A stretch of DNA of 64,000 bases. It comes from Bidens hawaiensis. Its lineage: Eukaryota > Streptophyta > Magnoliopsida > Asterales > Asteraceae. The stretch is from the NCBI GenBank assembly GCA_021521415.1, contig JAIQDT010003583.1, positions 1 to 64,000 on the forward strand, written 5' to 3'. Under the pieces are notes generated by a model. It did no database searches and had not been told where the DNA came from. It worked only from the letters and a program-made list of their open reading frames with translations. Each line of letters starts with the position of its first letter. The stretch's first letter is position 1. The translations under genes and the position numbers were made by a program. Of the stretch, positions 39,176 through 51,527 are shown piece after piece.

Positions 39176-41734
39176 TGATCTTTAGTGGATTTTGTTTATT
39201 TTGTTTTTTAAACACTAAATAACTATATAATATTAATAATAATGAATTAAGACTATTTTAATAAAAACGACTTCGTAATACTCGTTTAACTCTCGTTTTC
39301 ATCTGTGTATATGCGCATATAGGTATATACATATATTTATATATAATAACTTTACAAACTAATATTTTGGTTTGTGTATATGAACTAAGTAAACTAATTT
39401 TATATATATTTATAAAACCAAAAATAATATTTATAAAGATATGTTATCATAAATCAAACTAATTATTTTATATATTAAATCCTTATATATAATATTATAT
39501 TATTTATATTAACTTATTAATGATTATTGAGTTATTGTAATCGATCTTAAATCATTACTTAAGCGTATCCGTTACTCTCGTTTCTTTTAGGCTTTAACGT
39601 TCGCGTGTGACTTTTCTCGTCTTCTCATTATCTTAATCATCTTTTGTTCACTTTTGAGGTGAGTACCACATTCCCCTATTTTTACTTGTTTTCTCATGTT
39701 TTGGGGACATATGCGTATATATATTTCTCATATATACTTATACACAAATCTGCAACTATTGACTTATGTGTTAACAACTTATACTTTACTTGTTTATGTG
39801 CTTATATGCTTTCGCATTCGGAGAGGTCCAACATAATCTCAGAATAGTATGATCGTACGCCAGTCGTTATAACTTTGTGCTTCTCGACATCTCAATTATA
39901 CTTGCTCATTTGGTTAATTTGTTATTCTCATACGACTTGTTGCAAATACTTATTTTTTATATGAACATTTAAACTGGTGTGTTGCTCACTCAACCTTGTG
40001 TTGACAAAACCATTCTATTTTCAACGCATATGCAGGTTATCGTTTTATGTGAAGTAACTGAAGTACAAGATCAATTAAGGATTTATGCTAGAAGAAAACT
40101 TAATGAGATATATTGCTATTAATTGATATACGTACTTTGTTTATCTGAATTTTGTATGGGTGATTGTTATTTGGAAATTTGTTTAATAGATATCGCAACT
40201 TTTAGTAATGCATGATAGTAACATTTGAAAAGCTGTGAGCAATCAGTTAACGCCCCGACATTTCCGCCGTAGGTTGGTGTAACACCCCGACCGATGGCGG
40301 ATTATACATCGGGGCGCCACGTATTGTTTCATTACTCGTGACACTATTTGGGTGTCAATATTTAATAAATACATTTACCGCGCACGCGCAACACAATTTG
40401 TAAAGTAACATAAATCATAACATAAATCAAAATATTCAAATAACATAAACTTGTCTTGTTACATTTTAAACTAGGTCCAAAAGAAAAGAAAACATCCTAT
40501 GTGTCCTCAAGCTTCCAGAAACAGCTACAGCAAACCTGAACATGTGTTAAAATAAAACGTCAACACTTGCGTGTCGGTGAGAAATCAAGTTTAATAGATA
40601 TAAATAGATAACAATATCTGCGCGCATCATGTGTATAACTGGTGTTCAACAAGGGTGTAATCAGATTGTGATCAAGCCTTAGATCATAGCTCATAGTTCA
40701 ATCCGTGCTCCCAATTGAGCACAAAAACAAGAAAACTGTGCAAGTGTAAACAAAAGAGAAATCATAAACGATAGTTCTCCCGTGTTCATCTAATGGATCC
40801 ATGAAAACTGCGGAATAGGCCGACAAGACGGTTAATGATCCACACATACAAATAAACAGCCAAGTCTACGTCCATAACACATGGGGTTTTGCGCGACAAA
40901 AGTTTATAAACAAGTTTAAGACTCAAGTTTGTACGAACACATGAACATCCCAAAACATTAAAAATAAAAGGGATTAGGTACGAGATTACTCACCTGAAAA
41001 AGGTGTGTTGAAAGATAATGCAAGAACCAACTTTTAAACAAGCACAAGTTAACCTATAAATAGAGATTATTGGTTTAATGATTTGTTTTATGCCTTGAAT
41101 ATATGTTAGCATAGTAATATGTATCTTTAACAAATTATTATATATTATATATTACCGGAAATCTGGGCAGGACAAGGGAAAAGACGAAGGCAGAGAGAGG
41201 AGGCGGCTGAGGAACAACGGCAGAGGGCAGGGAGAAGAGAGCAGAGGAACTAGGGCAGAGAGCAAAGGGAGATTTGGGGAGAGTTTAAGTGTAGTGTGTG
41301 AAGTGTTAAGAAAATAGTTTAATTTATAGGCAAACCCTAGGGAACACAATCCCTAGAAAAGAGGAAAAGATCTAAACAAATCAAGCAAAAGATATTAAAA
41401 AGCATAAGAAAACAAAAGCAAAAGATATCCAAAGATATGCCGGCAGCTGCAGGGGATGGAAAAGCTGACAGGTTACAGAATAAAGCATGGGAGGAGTCAG
41501 ATAAAACACTGTTCAAGACATGCAAAAGAAGATTTCAAAAGATTATGTCAGTCACTTTTTCTGCCAACCAATGGGGTTGGTGCGCATGCTGCGCCGAAAG
41601 TGACTATTCAGACAGAAGATAAGATATCACAAAAGAATGCAGACTGACCTAAACAGAAGAAAAGACTTAAGGTTTAGCGCGAGAAGATTCGATCGCACGC
41701 GCGAGGGCGAAGGCAGACAAAAGACAATCCTTAG

Positions 41735-41990
41735 CGCGCCGCGGGAAGAACTGGAATCCTTAGCGCGTCGCGGGAAGAACTACAAATCCTTAGCGCGTCG
41801 CGGGAAGAACCACCATTCTTAGCGCGTCGCGGGAGGAACTACCATTCTTAGCGCGCTGCGGGAGGAACTACCATTCTTAGCGCGCTGCGAGAAGAACTAC
41901 AGTTCTTAGCGCGTCGCGGGAAGAACTACCGTTCTTAGCGCGCTGCGAGAAGAACTACAATTCTTAGCGCGCTGCGAGAACAGTTCGTCT
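41735..41990 (-). repeat. About 30-bp GC-rich tandem array, about nine units
   Basis: Plus-strand unit CTTAGCGCGCTGCGAGAAGAA plus CTACCATT, with CGTCGCGGG and GCTGCGAG variants. It is far more GC-rich than its surroundings, and each unit contains GCGCG. No spacer-repeat pattern of a CRISPR type. Confidence 0.9.
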
Positions 41991-42134
41991 CGCGTATCGC
42001 AGGAACAACTGGTCTTCACGCAGGCTTCCTTGTTAGGAGTCTGGCGCGTGGAGCTGCGCAGACATCCTTAGGCGGGAAGAACCAAAGGACAAGCAAAGAG
42101 TTAAGAGAAAAAGGGGTTTCAAGGCTCAAGGGTT

Positions 42135-42255
42135 AAGCAAAGGGGCGGGACGGCAACAAGAGAGAGAAAGGGCGAGATGGCGACAAGAGAGAAAGAGGCG
42201 GGACGGCGACGAGAAAGAGGCGGGACGGCGACAAGAAAGAGAAAGAGGCGGGAAG
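42135..42255 (-). repeat. GGCGGGACGGCGACAAGA tandem array
   Basis: About five degenerate purine-rich units of GAGGCGGGACGGCGAC with AAGAAAGA spacers, close to the LTR 5' end (minus strand). Confidence 0.8.
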
Positions 42256-42407
42256 AAATTAGTAATATAAAAATATATATATAATTTATTTTAATGTTAA
42301 ATTTACAAAGATTAATAATCAAGTTTTAAATCACAAAAAGAATCGGATTCGAAAACGGGTACCTGGGTCGGGTCGGATTGGGCAGTTGTCACAGTTGGGA
42401 TGTGACA

Positions 42408-43097
42408 ATAAAATCTAACATAACCCTAAAACCATGAGGTATGGATCTTGTTTTGCCACTTAATGGAAAACATCGACGTTGTTGGGGCAAGAATTTTGTG
42501 GAAATTCCCCAACTTTGATTTTTGCAGATATTTTGTATTTGTGCAGTGTGTTGCTTTGTTGCTTTGTGCTCCATTTTTGAACCTTAGTAATTTAAAGAGG
42601 TGTTAGGGAAGTAGATTAGAAATTCAGCAATTAGTATAAACCTAGCTTAAAATATTTGCTTAATGGGCTTATTGGGCTAGGTTGGACTTATTTGAGGTGG
42701 CATAATTTTAATAAAAAAAATATATATATATATGTCATCCATGTCAACACCTGTCCGCACTTCCGGGTTGATCCGACCTTTAACCCGGTATAGTGTTTGG
42801 ATCGACATCCGGACCGGGTCTGAAACATTGATTATATCTTAATATGTTATATGTTGATTTGATTACTTAATACATTATTTTATTAGCTTTTTAAAATTTA
42901 TAGGCTGTAAAGAAAAAAAAAATCTAAACCAATTAAAGCAAGGTAAAAATGAGACCGAGATAGATCGACAAGTCAAACGTCGTACCACTTTTATCAGATT
43001 TTATTTCCATCAAAGTAAATAAGAAAAAGAAAACAAAGATGAGAGAACACTAGTTTGGCTTCCAGCGTCCATAACGCTAGAACTTCATAAACTGTCA
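42408..43097. other. Intergenic DNA, no gene seen
   Basis: AT-rich, with a CCGGGTTGATCCGACC-like patch near 42765 and a TATATATA run near 42720. No coding or RNA gene recognised. Confidence 0.5.
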
Positions 43098-43370
43098 CAT
43101 CAACATCATCATCATCATCGTACTCAGTATATCCCACCAATAGCAATGTTATGGTAGGGTCTGAGGAGGGTAAGATGTAGACAGCCTTACCTCTATCCCA
43201 TAGGGATAGAGAGGCTGCTTCCGGTGAGACCCCCGGCTCGATAGTAGTTTTGAATCAAGCCTTGGACATAAGACACATAACACTCCATCATCGGGACACC
43301 GGCTGATTGGTGCATGTGCCCTTGTCTTTCGGCTATCAACGCCACCACATGATGCCTGATTAACCTTCCG
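43098..43370 (-). mobile_element. Probable SINE-like dispersed repeat
   Basis: On the minus strand it contains TACATCTTACCCTCCTCAGA and related pyrimidine-rich text, and ends in GAGTACGATGATGATGATG. A simple trinucleotide tail is typical of plant SINEs. GCCGGGGGTCTCACCGG could be a decayed B-box region. Family assignment is from memory of similar plant repeats. Confidence 0.5.
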
Positions 43371-43923
43371 CCACTTTTAACGTTATTTTCACGTGATTAG
43401 TAAAATAACGTCAAAATTAGTGCTATTTTACTTTTGCCCACCCAAGGGTTCACACATATATACATTATATGTGCGCACCGCAAGCAGGGCGTGATAAACT
43501 GTCACATCAACGTTACATTATATTACAAATTTTTGTTAAAAGTCCTTATTTTCTTCCACGTCATCAAACTTCCCAAACCCATTAAAAATATTATATTTTA
43601 TTTAGTATGGTCAAGTTATAATAAGAAGTATGATCTTTGTAGGAATGATAAGAAGTAATTTAAACCATTAATTTTAAATTTGAATGGTTGAAATTGATTT
43701 GAAAAAAAATTGAGTATAAAATAAAGAAAATGACAAAAAAAGAATAACACATAATTTTTAAATTTATCTCTCCACATGCAAGACATGACAATTCCACCAC
43801 CGTTTTAAAACGTCAATAATTTTTTTATACGACATCTTTTATTAAAAAAATATCATCTTAATAATGAGCGTTTCTTTATCTTTAATACGAGTACCATATT
43901 GTTATAAAAAATAAAAATAATTA

Positions 43924-44410
43924 GTGGGTTTTTTTATACATTGTGTAATAGGTTATACATTGTGTTTTTTCTTCGTTGTGTTTTATCCAATTATTTTTTT
44001 TTTGTATGGTGTTTTTTCAATTGTGTTTTATCCAATTATGTTTTTGCATAGTGTTTTTTACATTATGTTATACAATTGTGTTTTTCACATTGTGTTATAC
44101 AATTGTGTTTTTGTTATTGTGTTTTTTTTAATTGTGTTTTTTCTATTGTGTTTTTTATAGTGATTACTGATTTCTATTGTGTTTTTTCCAGTGGCCATTT
44201 TCCGATATCCTTTTCCGGTTATTGTTTTTCGGTGAATTTTCGGTGATTTTTCCGCGATTTTTCTGCCGAAATTTCTCAGGGATTATATAGCGGTGATTTT
44301 TCGATGACTTTTCCAATGAAATTTTCCGACGAAATTTTCGGAGGCGTTTCCGACGAGGTGGTGGCGGTGGGTGACGATGGTGGTGGCGGTGGGCGATGGA
44401 GTGGTGGTGA
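43924..44410. repeat. Low-complexity region: TTGTGTTTTT repeats then TTTTCCGG-rich DNA
   Basis: Repeats of ATTGTGTTTTT with CAATTATG/ACAATTG variants (43930-44200), followed by TTTTTCCGGTG/TTTTCCGACG repeats and a GGTGGTGG stretch. Open frames through it are products of the repeat. Confidence 0.6.
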
Positions 44411-44699
44411 TTGTAGAATGTAAGTGGGTTTTGAAATTTAATGTAAGTGGGATTTTGAGATTAAAGAAAGTGAGTTTTCAATATTAAAGTAGTAGACTAA
44501 AATACCCTCCTTTCTAGCCTTCTTAGGAAAATCAAACTTCTTATTTGAACCTAACTCTTATTTTGCATATGTATGTATATATCTATGTATGTATATACAT
44601 AAGGTACGTGTTCAAGTCCTTCCCCACAACGCCTGCCCCATTCCTCTATTGGTCCGCACACAAACCTCCCCGCAACACTGGTGTTTTACATCTTCTTAG

Positions 44700-45430
44700 A
44701 GATAAACAAAAACCGGTTTACCAGTTTAGAACCCGACCCGATACCAACCTAATTTCAAATCGACCCAGCCCGACGGTTCGTAGGGCAATTAAGACATTGA
44801 ATAATCAAACCGGTTTTAAAACCGAACCGATTTGAAAAAAAGGGACATGTTATTCATACACCCTTTAATTCTTTAGAGAGGGTGTACATAGAAGATAAAA
44901 TGTGTGTTAAAAGGGTGTATGAATATCAAAAAGGATGTGTGAATAACCAATGCAAAAAAAAAAAGGTGTTTTCGGCTCCAACCATTTTTAATAGTTAACC
45001 GGTTTATATACAAAACCAAACTAGTTTGATCGGTTCTAACAATTTTACTCCTAAATTGGTTTGGGCCAAACAGGTTTTGATCATGCATTCCAAACCGGAC
45101 CAGTTCCGAACCGGCTGGGTTGTAAATAAACCGGTTTTGTACACCTCTACTTTGCCTCTCCAGCGAGAGGTGCACAAAGAACCCGAATCCGGAACCGGGC
45201 CCGAAAAAAATGATCGGTACCGGTTTTTTATACCCGGATTTTTAATACCCTGACCCGTACTCGACCCTACCCATAAGGTACAGATTTTTAATACCCTGAC
45301 CCGGAACCCGAACCGTTTTATACCCGGTAATACCTGAAAACCGGAATCGGTTCCATACCCGGAAACAGACCCGTTTTATACCCGAAACCGGGTTTTTCAA
45401 ATATCCGATCTATAATCGAATTTACACGAA
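44700..45430. repeat. CCGGTT-rich intergenic patch with small inverted repeat
   Basis: Many AACCGGTTT, GAACCGG and ACCCGG motifs on both strands. Inside lies a 75-bp hairpin element with perfect 15-bp arms TATTCATACACCCTT (44851-44865) and its complement (44911-44925). No gene seen; 45431-46203 is ordinary AT-rich flank of the host gene. Confidence 0.6.
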
Positions 45431-46203
45431 AAATACCCAATAATACCCCTGAAAAGTCCACCTCAATTTGATAGTGTTTCTGTTAGCGTCTTTTGGCTGA
45501 CACACATACCGAGACACATGTTCCAAAGTTAACTAGAATAGAGACTAGCAAGAATAGACAACATGTAGAAATTAACATATTTTATAATTCATTGATACCT
45601 AGGTTAACTAATTAATGTTTTTATCAACCATGTAGAGTTAACAACTTGCAATCCTGCTTATTTGAATGATGATTGTATTTAATTTGAACAAGTGCAATCA
45701 TATGCTTGTGAATAGGGTGTAAACCCGCTGATGGTCGGGTTGGATCAGCTTTTGCCATCCTAGATTCCATACATTAAAAAAAATGATCCAATTACAATAG
45801 AAATGTGGATAAACGGGCAACAAGCTGCGCCGTCACCTCCTTTTGAATGACAAGCTCGATCATACTGAAAACAAAGTTATAGTTCTTTGCTATCCTAGAT
45901 ACAAACAAACTCGAGTGGGGAGCCTCAAAAACCAGATGTGGAAACCAACCATTCGCTTCTGTTTTTTTCTTAAAGACAACGATTAAAAAAACATAACGTG
46001 AACATCTCAAATTCATTAATTTCTACCGTGAACATACAACATATCAACACATGAAGTATATTCGACATCTTAAATAATTCTAAACATTATTTCATTGTGT
46101 ACGAAGATAAGAGAAGCGTTAATACATATTTGATGGTATTAAGTCCAAGACAAGAGACGTTTAACATTCTTATTATTCATTTCATCACACATATTTGATG
46201 GTA

Positions 46204-49200
46204 CTACCCCATAGTATAAGTTGGGGTAGGCAAGTTGATCACCGTACTCTTGATTTTCGTCATCATATTAATACTATTCGTAATTCCCTGGGATCCAATA
46301 CCGCTGTCCTTCAAACCCTATAAGTTTTTTGGTATCCAAATTAGCTTTAATAATGATAAAGTAAACAAAAGTTTTGCAACAACTGTAAAAACTCACCTGA
46401 AAAGGGAAATGATCAGGCCCACGAGCTGGCGCTGAGTTAATCTGGACCGTTCCAGTTTCCATTGCGTCGCTAATCAATATCGCTTTGTTGATGTCCTTGG
46501 TGAACACGCATCCCTGACATTTGATAAAAAGTTATATACGTTTTAGCACTACTAGAAAATAGACCAATAATTAACACGTGAACTATGACACACTTATTTT
46601 ATGACACGCAAAAGCATGTGCCATTTAAGGTTTATTTTCTGGTAGTGTAGATAAGTGGGGTGTTTTAGAGGGATATATATGATAATTTAGTTTGTACGAA
46701 AGGACTATACTAAGGGCTTGCATAATATAAACTATTAATGCATGACTTATTAGTATACCTGAAGACCAAAATTGCTAGCATTGCAATGGTGGATCCCTTC
46801 TTCAATGGAGTTGATCCTAATAACGGGAACGATTGGCCCGAACGGTTCCTCCCAAGCGATTCTCATGTCAGGGCGAACATTGTCAAGCAACAATGGCCAA
46901 ATGAGGTTTCCCTCGCGCTTATACTCTTGGCAAAATGTTGCGCCTTTTGTCTTTGCATCCTTAGCCAACCCCTCAATGAAATTTGCAGACGACTCTGACA
47001 CAACTGGGGTTATGTCACAATCTTCCTCGGGTGGACCCACCTTCAGTTTCGCCAACTTGGCGTTCACTTTCTCGACTAACACGTCTGCAACAGATTCCAT
47101 CACCAAAATCACCTTAACAGCAGTGCATCTCTGTCCACTGTAAACAAAATTAATCAATCACTACCATTTGTAAATATCCTATATATGCTAGAGTATAGAA
47201 CTGCTATTCATTACTTATATTTTCTAGTTTTGATTACCTGTAAGAAAAACCTCCTTTGATGACATTTGCAGCCACCAAATCTAAATCGGCATCTTCAAGC
47301 ACAATACAAGCGTCCTTTCCTCCAAGCTCCATCTGAAGTGGCACCATCCCGGCTTTCTTGGAGATTGCGATTCCGGTGTCACCCCCTGTGAAGCTGGAAA
47401 GAAATAGCAAAAGTATTTTGAAAAAGGGGTCAACTATACATATATCATTTGACATCTAATTAATCCAACATTGTTTTAAACCACAGCCATCTGGATAGAG
47501 ACTGGACGACTTTTTTGACCAAAAATTTTCAAAATTTGATCGTCTATGGTTAGAACGGTCGTCCGAATATTGGCCAAACGGCCGTTCTGACCAACAATTT
47601 TGAAAATTTGACCCTCTATAGTCAGAATGACCGTTCTGACCAATAATTTTCAAAGTTTGTCTTTTTCGGTCAAGACAACTATTTTAGTGATCTACAGACG
47701 GCAGTTTGATGGTGCTACCTACATTCTTGACCCATAAGCCTGAATAACTGAATAAGTAACATATAAAATGCAATTAAGCTACCTGATACAGTTAACTCCG
47801 GGATGCATAGTTAGAAAATCTCCGATCTCGGATCCTTTACCGGTCACACAACTAATTAGGCCTTTAGGAAAGCCTGCCAAGTGAAAGCATTGCACCATAT
47901 GAAGACAAGCCACCGCACCCTGAAAACACGTATTCAAAATAACATTCAGAAAACCCAAAAATAGTTCAAAACAACAAATAAACGTGTCATATATTTTGAC
48001 TAGAAAATTAATTAACTACCTGAGTTGGAGGCTTAAGGACAAGGGAGTTTCCGGCTATAAGCGCCGGACCAATCTTGGAGACAGCAAGGTTCACCGGATA
48101 GTTGAAGGGAGGTATGGCCAAGACAACTCCGAGTGGAATCTGTTATAGTTCAAATTAAGGCTTAAAACCCGAATCAGAATTAGTATATATTTTTATCACA
48201 CCCGAATCATAAATATCTTTTTAACCTTTTCGGATATTGGATATTTGGTTAGCTAGCATCGGTTATTCGTATTTTTAATATTTTTAACCATAACCGACAT
48301 CTGAACCGATTCGAATTCGAAGTTGTCTAACAGAGTCAAATTCATTAATGTTCTGTTTCGGTTAAAACCCGAAAAAACTGAATTCACCCGAATAAACATA
48401 GGCATAAGTATTGAGTTCAATAAATTTAGGATGGGGTTGTGGTATCCTTGCATTAAAGGTTATGGGTGTGCATCCATCCTATTTTAATTTCCATTAATTC
48501 ACATTATACTTTTTATTTATATTCAATTATTTTAAACAATACAAAATTTACAAAATATACTTATTATATATAAAATAGCATAGTTACGAAAAATAAATAG
48601 AACATGGAGATTATGTGGAAAATGAACGATTACTACTAAAGAAAATAAGTGTTTTTTAAACTGAAAAACCTTATGTAAGTGTCAGTCAACGCGGTGTATT
48701 TATGGTTCTTAGCGTCGGGATGTTCTATGTTTTTATTATTTTTATGAGAAGAACAAAATTTGATGTTCATAATGTGGTATACCTTTGAAGTGAGACAGTA
48801 TTTAGTTCTCTCATTGCCTGGAAAACTATCAGAAACCAAGAACTTGCCTTCTCCTAGAATCCTAACCCCTTCTTCTGCACAATATGATATTAGATCTCCG
48901 GATCGAACCACCTATACGTCAAAGTACAACTTTTAGTACCTAATAATCTAATATACTATTGATTACAATTTTTTTTTCTTCTGAATGTGACATGTTTTAG
49001 CTACAAAGTTGTATCTAAAATGAGAATACAAACTTCTTGCATATTTTTTAAATGTGTTATATCTACGATTCGTTTATACTAATGATTGGTAGAAAGTAAA
49101 TTTACTGATGTGTTGTACCTCAGTGACTGAATCCTTGGCGGGTTTTGCAATCTCCTTAACTAGGCACTCGGCAATAGGAGCCTTGTGCTCCTTAAGAATA

Positions 49201-51235
49201 GCAGCTGCCTTGTGAAGAAGCTCTGCGCGCTTCCATAGAGGTGTTTTTGCCCATTGCTTTTGAGCGATTTTTGACGACTCAATTACTTTGTTCACCTCTT
49301 CTTGTGTACATGCTAATAAACAAAAACATTGACGTATTACTCGTAAAACAAAAAAACAAACAAAAAAAAACAAAAAAAAAAAAAACAGGATTTTTGCAAG
49401 AAAATGTCTAAGAAAAGTGCTTTTTTGCTATTATATCATAATTACATAGATTGGTTAATATAAGATATGGGATATTATAAAACCAAATAATTTTATTTAT
49501 TTTCTTAAAAAAGGTCTTTTAATAACTTTTTCAAAAAAAAAAGAAAAAAGAAAAATCATAACACTTCTCTTTCCGTTTTTGTTTTTCTCGTAAAAGTCTT
49601 CTTAACAACCCTTTACACATTAAATCTCTCCACAAGCTAAGAATTCAGATGATGATGTTTTAAAATAGACGCATGGTAAGGAAAAGGCCATTCAATGTTG
49701 ATTTTTGTTTTCAATTTTTTAATTTAATCAGTTGAATATTTTTTTTAATTTAATAAGTTGAAAATAATAAATAATCTTTCAAAAATATTATTAAAAAAAT
49801 GCACGAGTGTTGATAACGTAACCTAAAATAAAATAAAAAGGTAAAAACTAAAATGATTTGTATATATTTAATATCGTGAAATATGATTGTTAGGGCTATT
49901 TTATGATGTAATTTGACAAATAATGGTTTTCATGATTTTATCCATTCATAAGAAAGAGATACATGTTTCTTTAAAAAAAAATTGTTAAGGCATCTTTATA
50001 ATAAAAAAAACAGAAAATATGTTGGTTTTTATGCACCAATCACCGGTAAAAGACTTCCATAATAAAACATAAGAAAACAAAAATTATGTTGAGTTTTATT
50101 GTAAAAAATATTAAAAAGACTTTTAAGAAATAAAACATGATATATGTTATTTTTAGAATAAACATAACTATAGTTTAGAATGCTATTGGGCTCTTTTGCA
50201 ACACTAATTAACTGCCTATTGTGACCATATATGATATATCTCAGTATCTCACGACGCCATTTTTTAAATATTCTTACCTTCTATTAACTACATTTATCTC
50301 TCCAATTATTGTTTCATATTTGGTTTTGTATCATTTTTTAAACATATCCCTACACTAAATTGTGGTATAAGTATTCATACAATTTATGGCAAAATCCTTG
50401 GATATGCTCATGTCACATTTATCCTTGTCTCTTGAACAGTGTGCTTTTGAAGGTTTTTAAATATAACTTATAATGGCCCCAAGATAAAGTACAAATAGAA
50501 TAAAAGTTTTAGATAAGATAATCAAGATATGGCATTGCTCTGCAGCCAACCAAATGTCATGTTTCCATACTTTTAGGATGTGCCGGTGTGGTATCCAAAT
50601 TTACTTATTAACCTTAAAACTAGCAAGACTTGAAGTTGTTATATGTTCCGACGGTAACATGATTATACATAAGATCAGAAAAATCATGCTTATGGTTTTG
50701 TTTTCATGTCATAACATAATTCCGATTGAATTCGTGTTGGTTCGTAGTCTTTTATTTTGTTTTTGTTTTCTTATTATTAATTAATTTGTTGTATTTTAGT
50801 GTTAATGAATTTATATATTTGGCCTAGTTCGAGTCCCGTAACTCATTACCGACCGAATTCACGTTTATTCTTTCCGCACCCATGCAGGGTAACCAACCGA
50901 CTACACGACGTTCTAAATATGTTTTTCCTATAATAAATAAGTTATACGATTGTCAATACTATTGTGTATGCTTACTTTTTTGGGTTTGTCATCGTTATTG
51001 TTACGAACCTAACCGTTACCGATCGAATTTGTGTCGCTGCACCGCAGCAACACGGCTTGATTTGTTACCTAATTAAGTTTAAAAGTGTACCTTGCACCTT
51101 GTACTGAGTGGTTCTAGTTGTAGGGTTGATAATAGCAACAGATTTGCCAGAAGAAGATTTCTTCCATTCACCATCTGTATAGTATTTGAACACTTCTCCT
51201 TCTATTATATCTTCAAACACACCAGTCCCTGCCAT
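46204..51235 (-). CDS. GAPN: NADP-dependent non-phosphorylating glyceraldehyde-3-phosphate dehydrogenase (ALDH11A type), 9 exons, 496 aa
   Basis: Cytosolic enzyme oxidising glyceraldehyde-3-phosphate to 3-phosphoglycerate while making NADPH, a bypass of phosphorylating GAPDH. Exons (minus strand): 51235-51091, 49312-49119, 48911-48783, 48139-48020, 47919-47783, 47393-47238, 47137-46759, 46513-46397, 46317-46204. All introns are GT-AG, phases match, and the total is 496 codons, the usual plant GAPN length. Catalytic residues sit at the classic ALDH places: Asn169 (PPFNYP), Glu264 (MELGGK) and Cys298 (GQRC). The fold is ALDH; it starts [10 protein letters not shown] and ends PTPTYTMG. An in-frame ATG five codons upstream (51250) is possible, but homologues, as I recall them, start MAGTG. 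Intron 1 is 1778 bp; intron 7 contains a CACTA MITE. No lesion seen, so the gene is probably functional. Confidence 0.96.
46547..46647. mobile_element. CACTA-type MITE in GAPN intron 7
   Basis: 101 bp with ends CACTACTAGAAAATAGACC and GGTTTATTTTCTGGTAGTG, which are inverted repeats with two mismatches. It is flanked by 3-bp tag on both sides (46544-46546; 46648-46650), as expected for CACTA insertions. It does not touch the splice sites. Confidence 0.88.
47500..47675. repeat. Degenerate tandem repeat in GAPN intron 5
   Basis: About three units of TTGACCAAAAATTTTCAAAA plus a TTTGATCGTCTATGGTTAGA part with AACGGTCGTC/ATGACCGTTC variants; period about 60 bp. Confidence 0.65.
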
Positions 51236-51370
51236 TGATAAGATTTTCAAGTTTCTCTCTCTACCCTTATCTCCTCAACTTTGTGTGTGTGAGAAAGAGA
51301 GAGAGCAAGAGTGTGTGTGAATGAATGGTGTTTGGTTTATCTTGTGTTGGTGTGTATAAATATTAAAGGA
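51236..51370 (-). promoter_or_regulatory. GAPN 5'-UTR and core promoter
   Basis: On the minus strand a TATA-like TATTTATA lies at about 51355-51362, some 120 nt before the ATG. The leader is CT/CA-rich (TTGCTCTCTCTCTTTCTC), as often seen near plant starts. Exact start site not known. Confidence 0.5.
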
Positions 51371-51527
51371 AGGTGAGCCACACTTCATAGCATGTATCCT
51401 AAGTGAATTATAACATATGTATTAATTCAAGGTTACAATATATAACGAGAAAGTTCGAAAACTTATTGTGGCTGAAAAAAATCATCGGAAGCGTGTGACA
51501 GTCACTTTTAACCTTAGTCATTGGGCT

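Larger units (their letters stand above)
40278..42393 (-). mobile_element. Nested gypsy-type solo LTR on the minus strand, 2116 bp
   Basis: Read on the minus strand it starts TGTGACAACTGCCC and ends GGTCGGGGTGTTACA. The TSD is gttgg (40273-40277; 42394-42398). It holds two tandem arrays (42135-42255 and 41735-41985) and, on the minus strand, the candidate intron donor CAG|GTGAGT (40993) and acceptor ACATGTTCAG|G (40536). I see no gene in it. Confidence 0.88.
38259..42407 (+). mobile_element. Gypsy-type solo LTR (2028 bp) interrupted by another LTR
   Basis: Starts TGTAACAATTCGG, ends GGGATGTGACA, with TSD ataaa (38254-38258; 42408-42412). Its last nine bases (42399-42407) are separated from the rest by the nested LTR 40278-42393. 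Rejoined, the ends resemble those of the LTR at 21592-23819. It contains a tRNA-like block (39111-39175) and a candidate intron (donor GAG|GTGAGTA at 39659, acceptor TATGCAG|G at 40035). Confidence 0.85.

Noticed and set aside
41735..41990. CRISPR-like array
   Set aside because: Units are contiguous degenerate tandem repeats without unique spacers, in a plant LTR.
46772..47143. Plus-strand open frame across GAPN exon 7
   Set aside because: It is the antisense of a well-supported coding exon.
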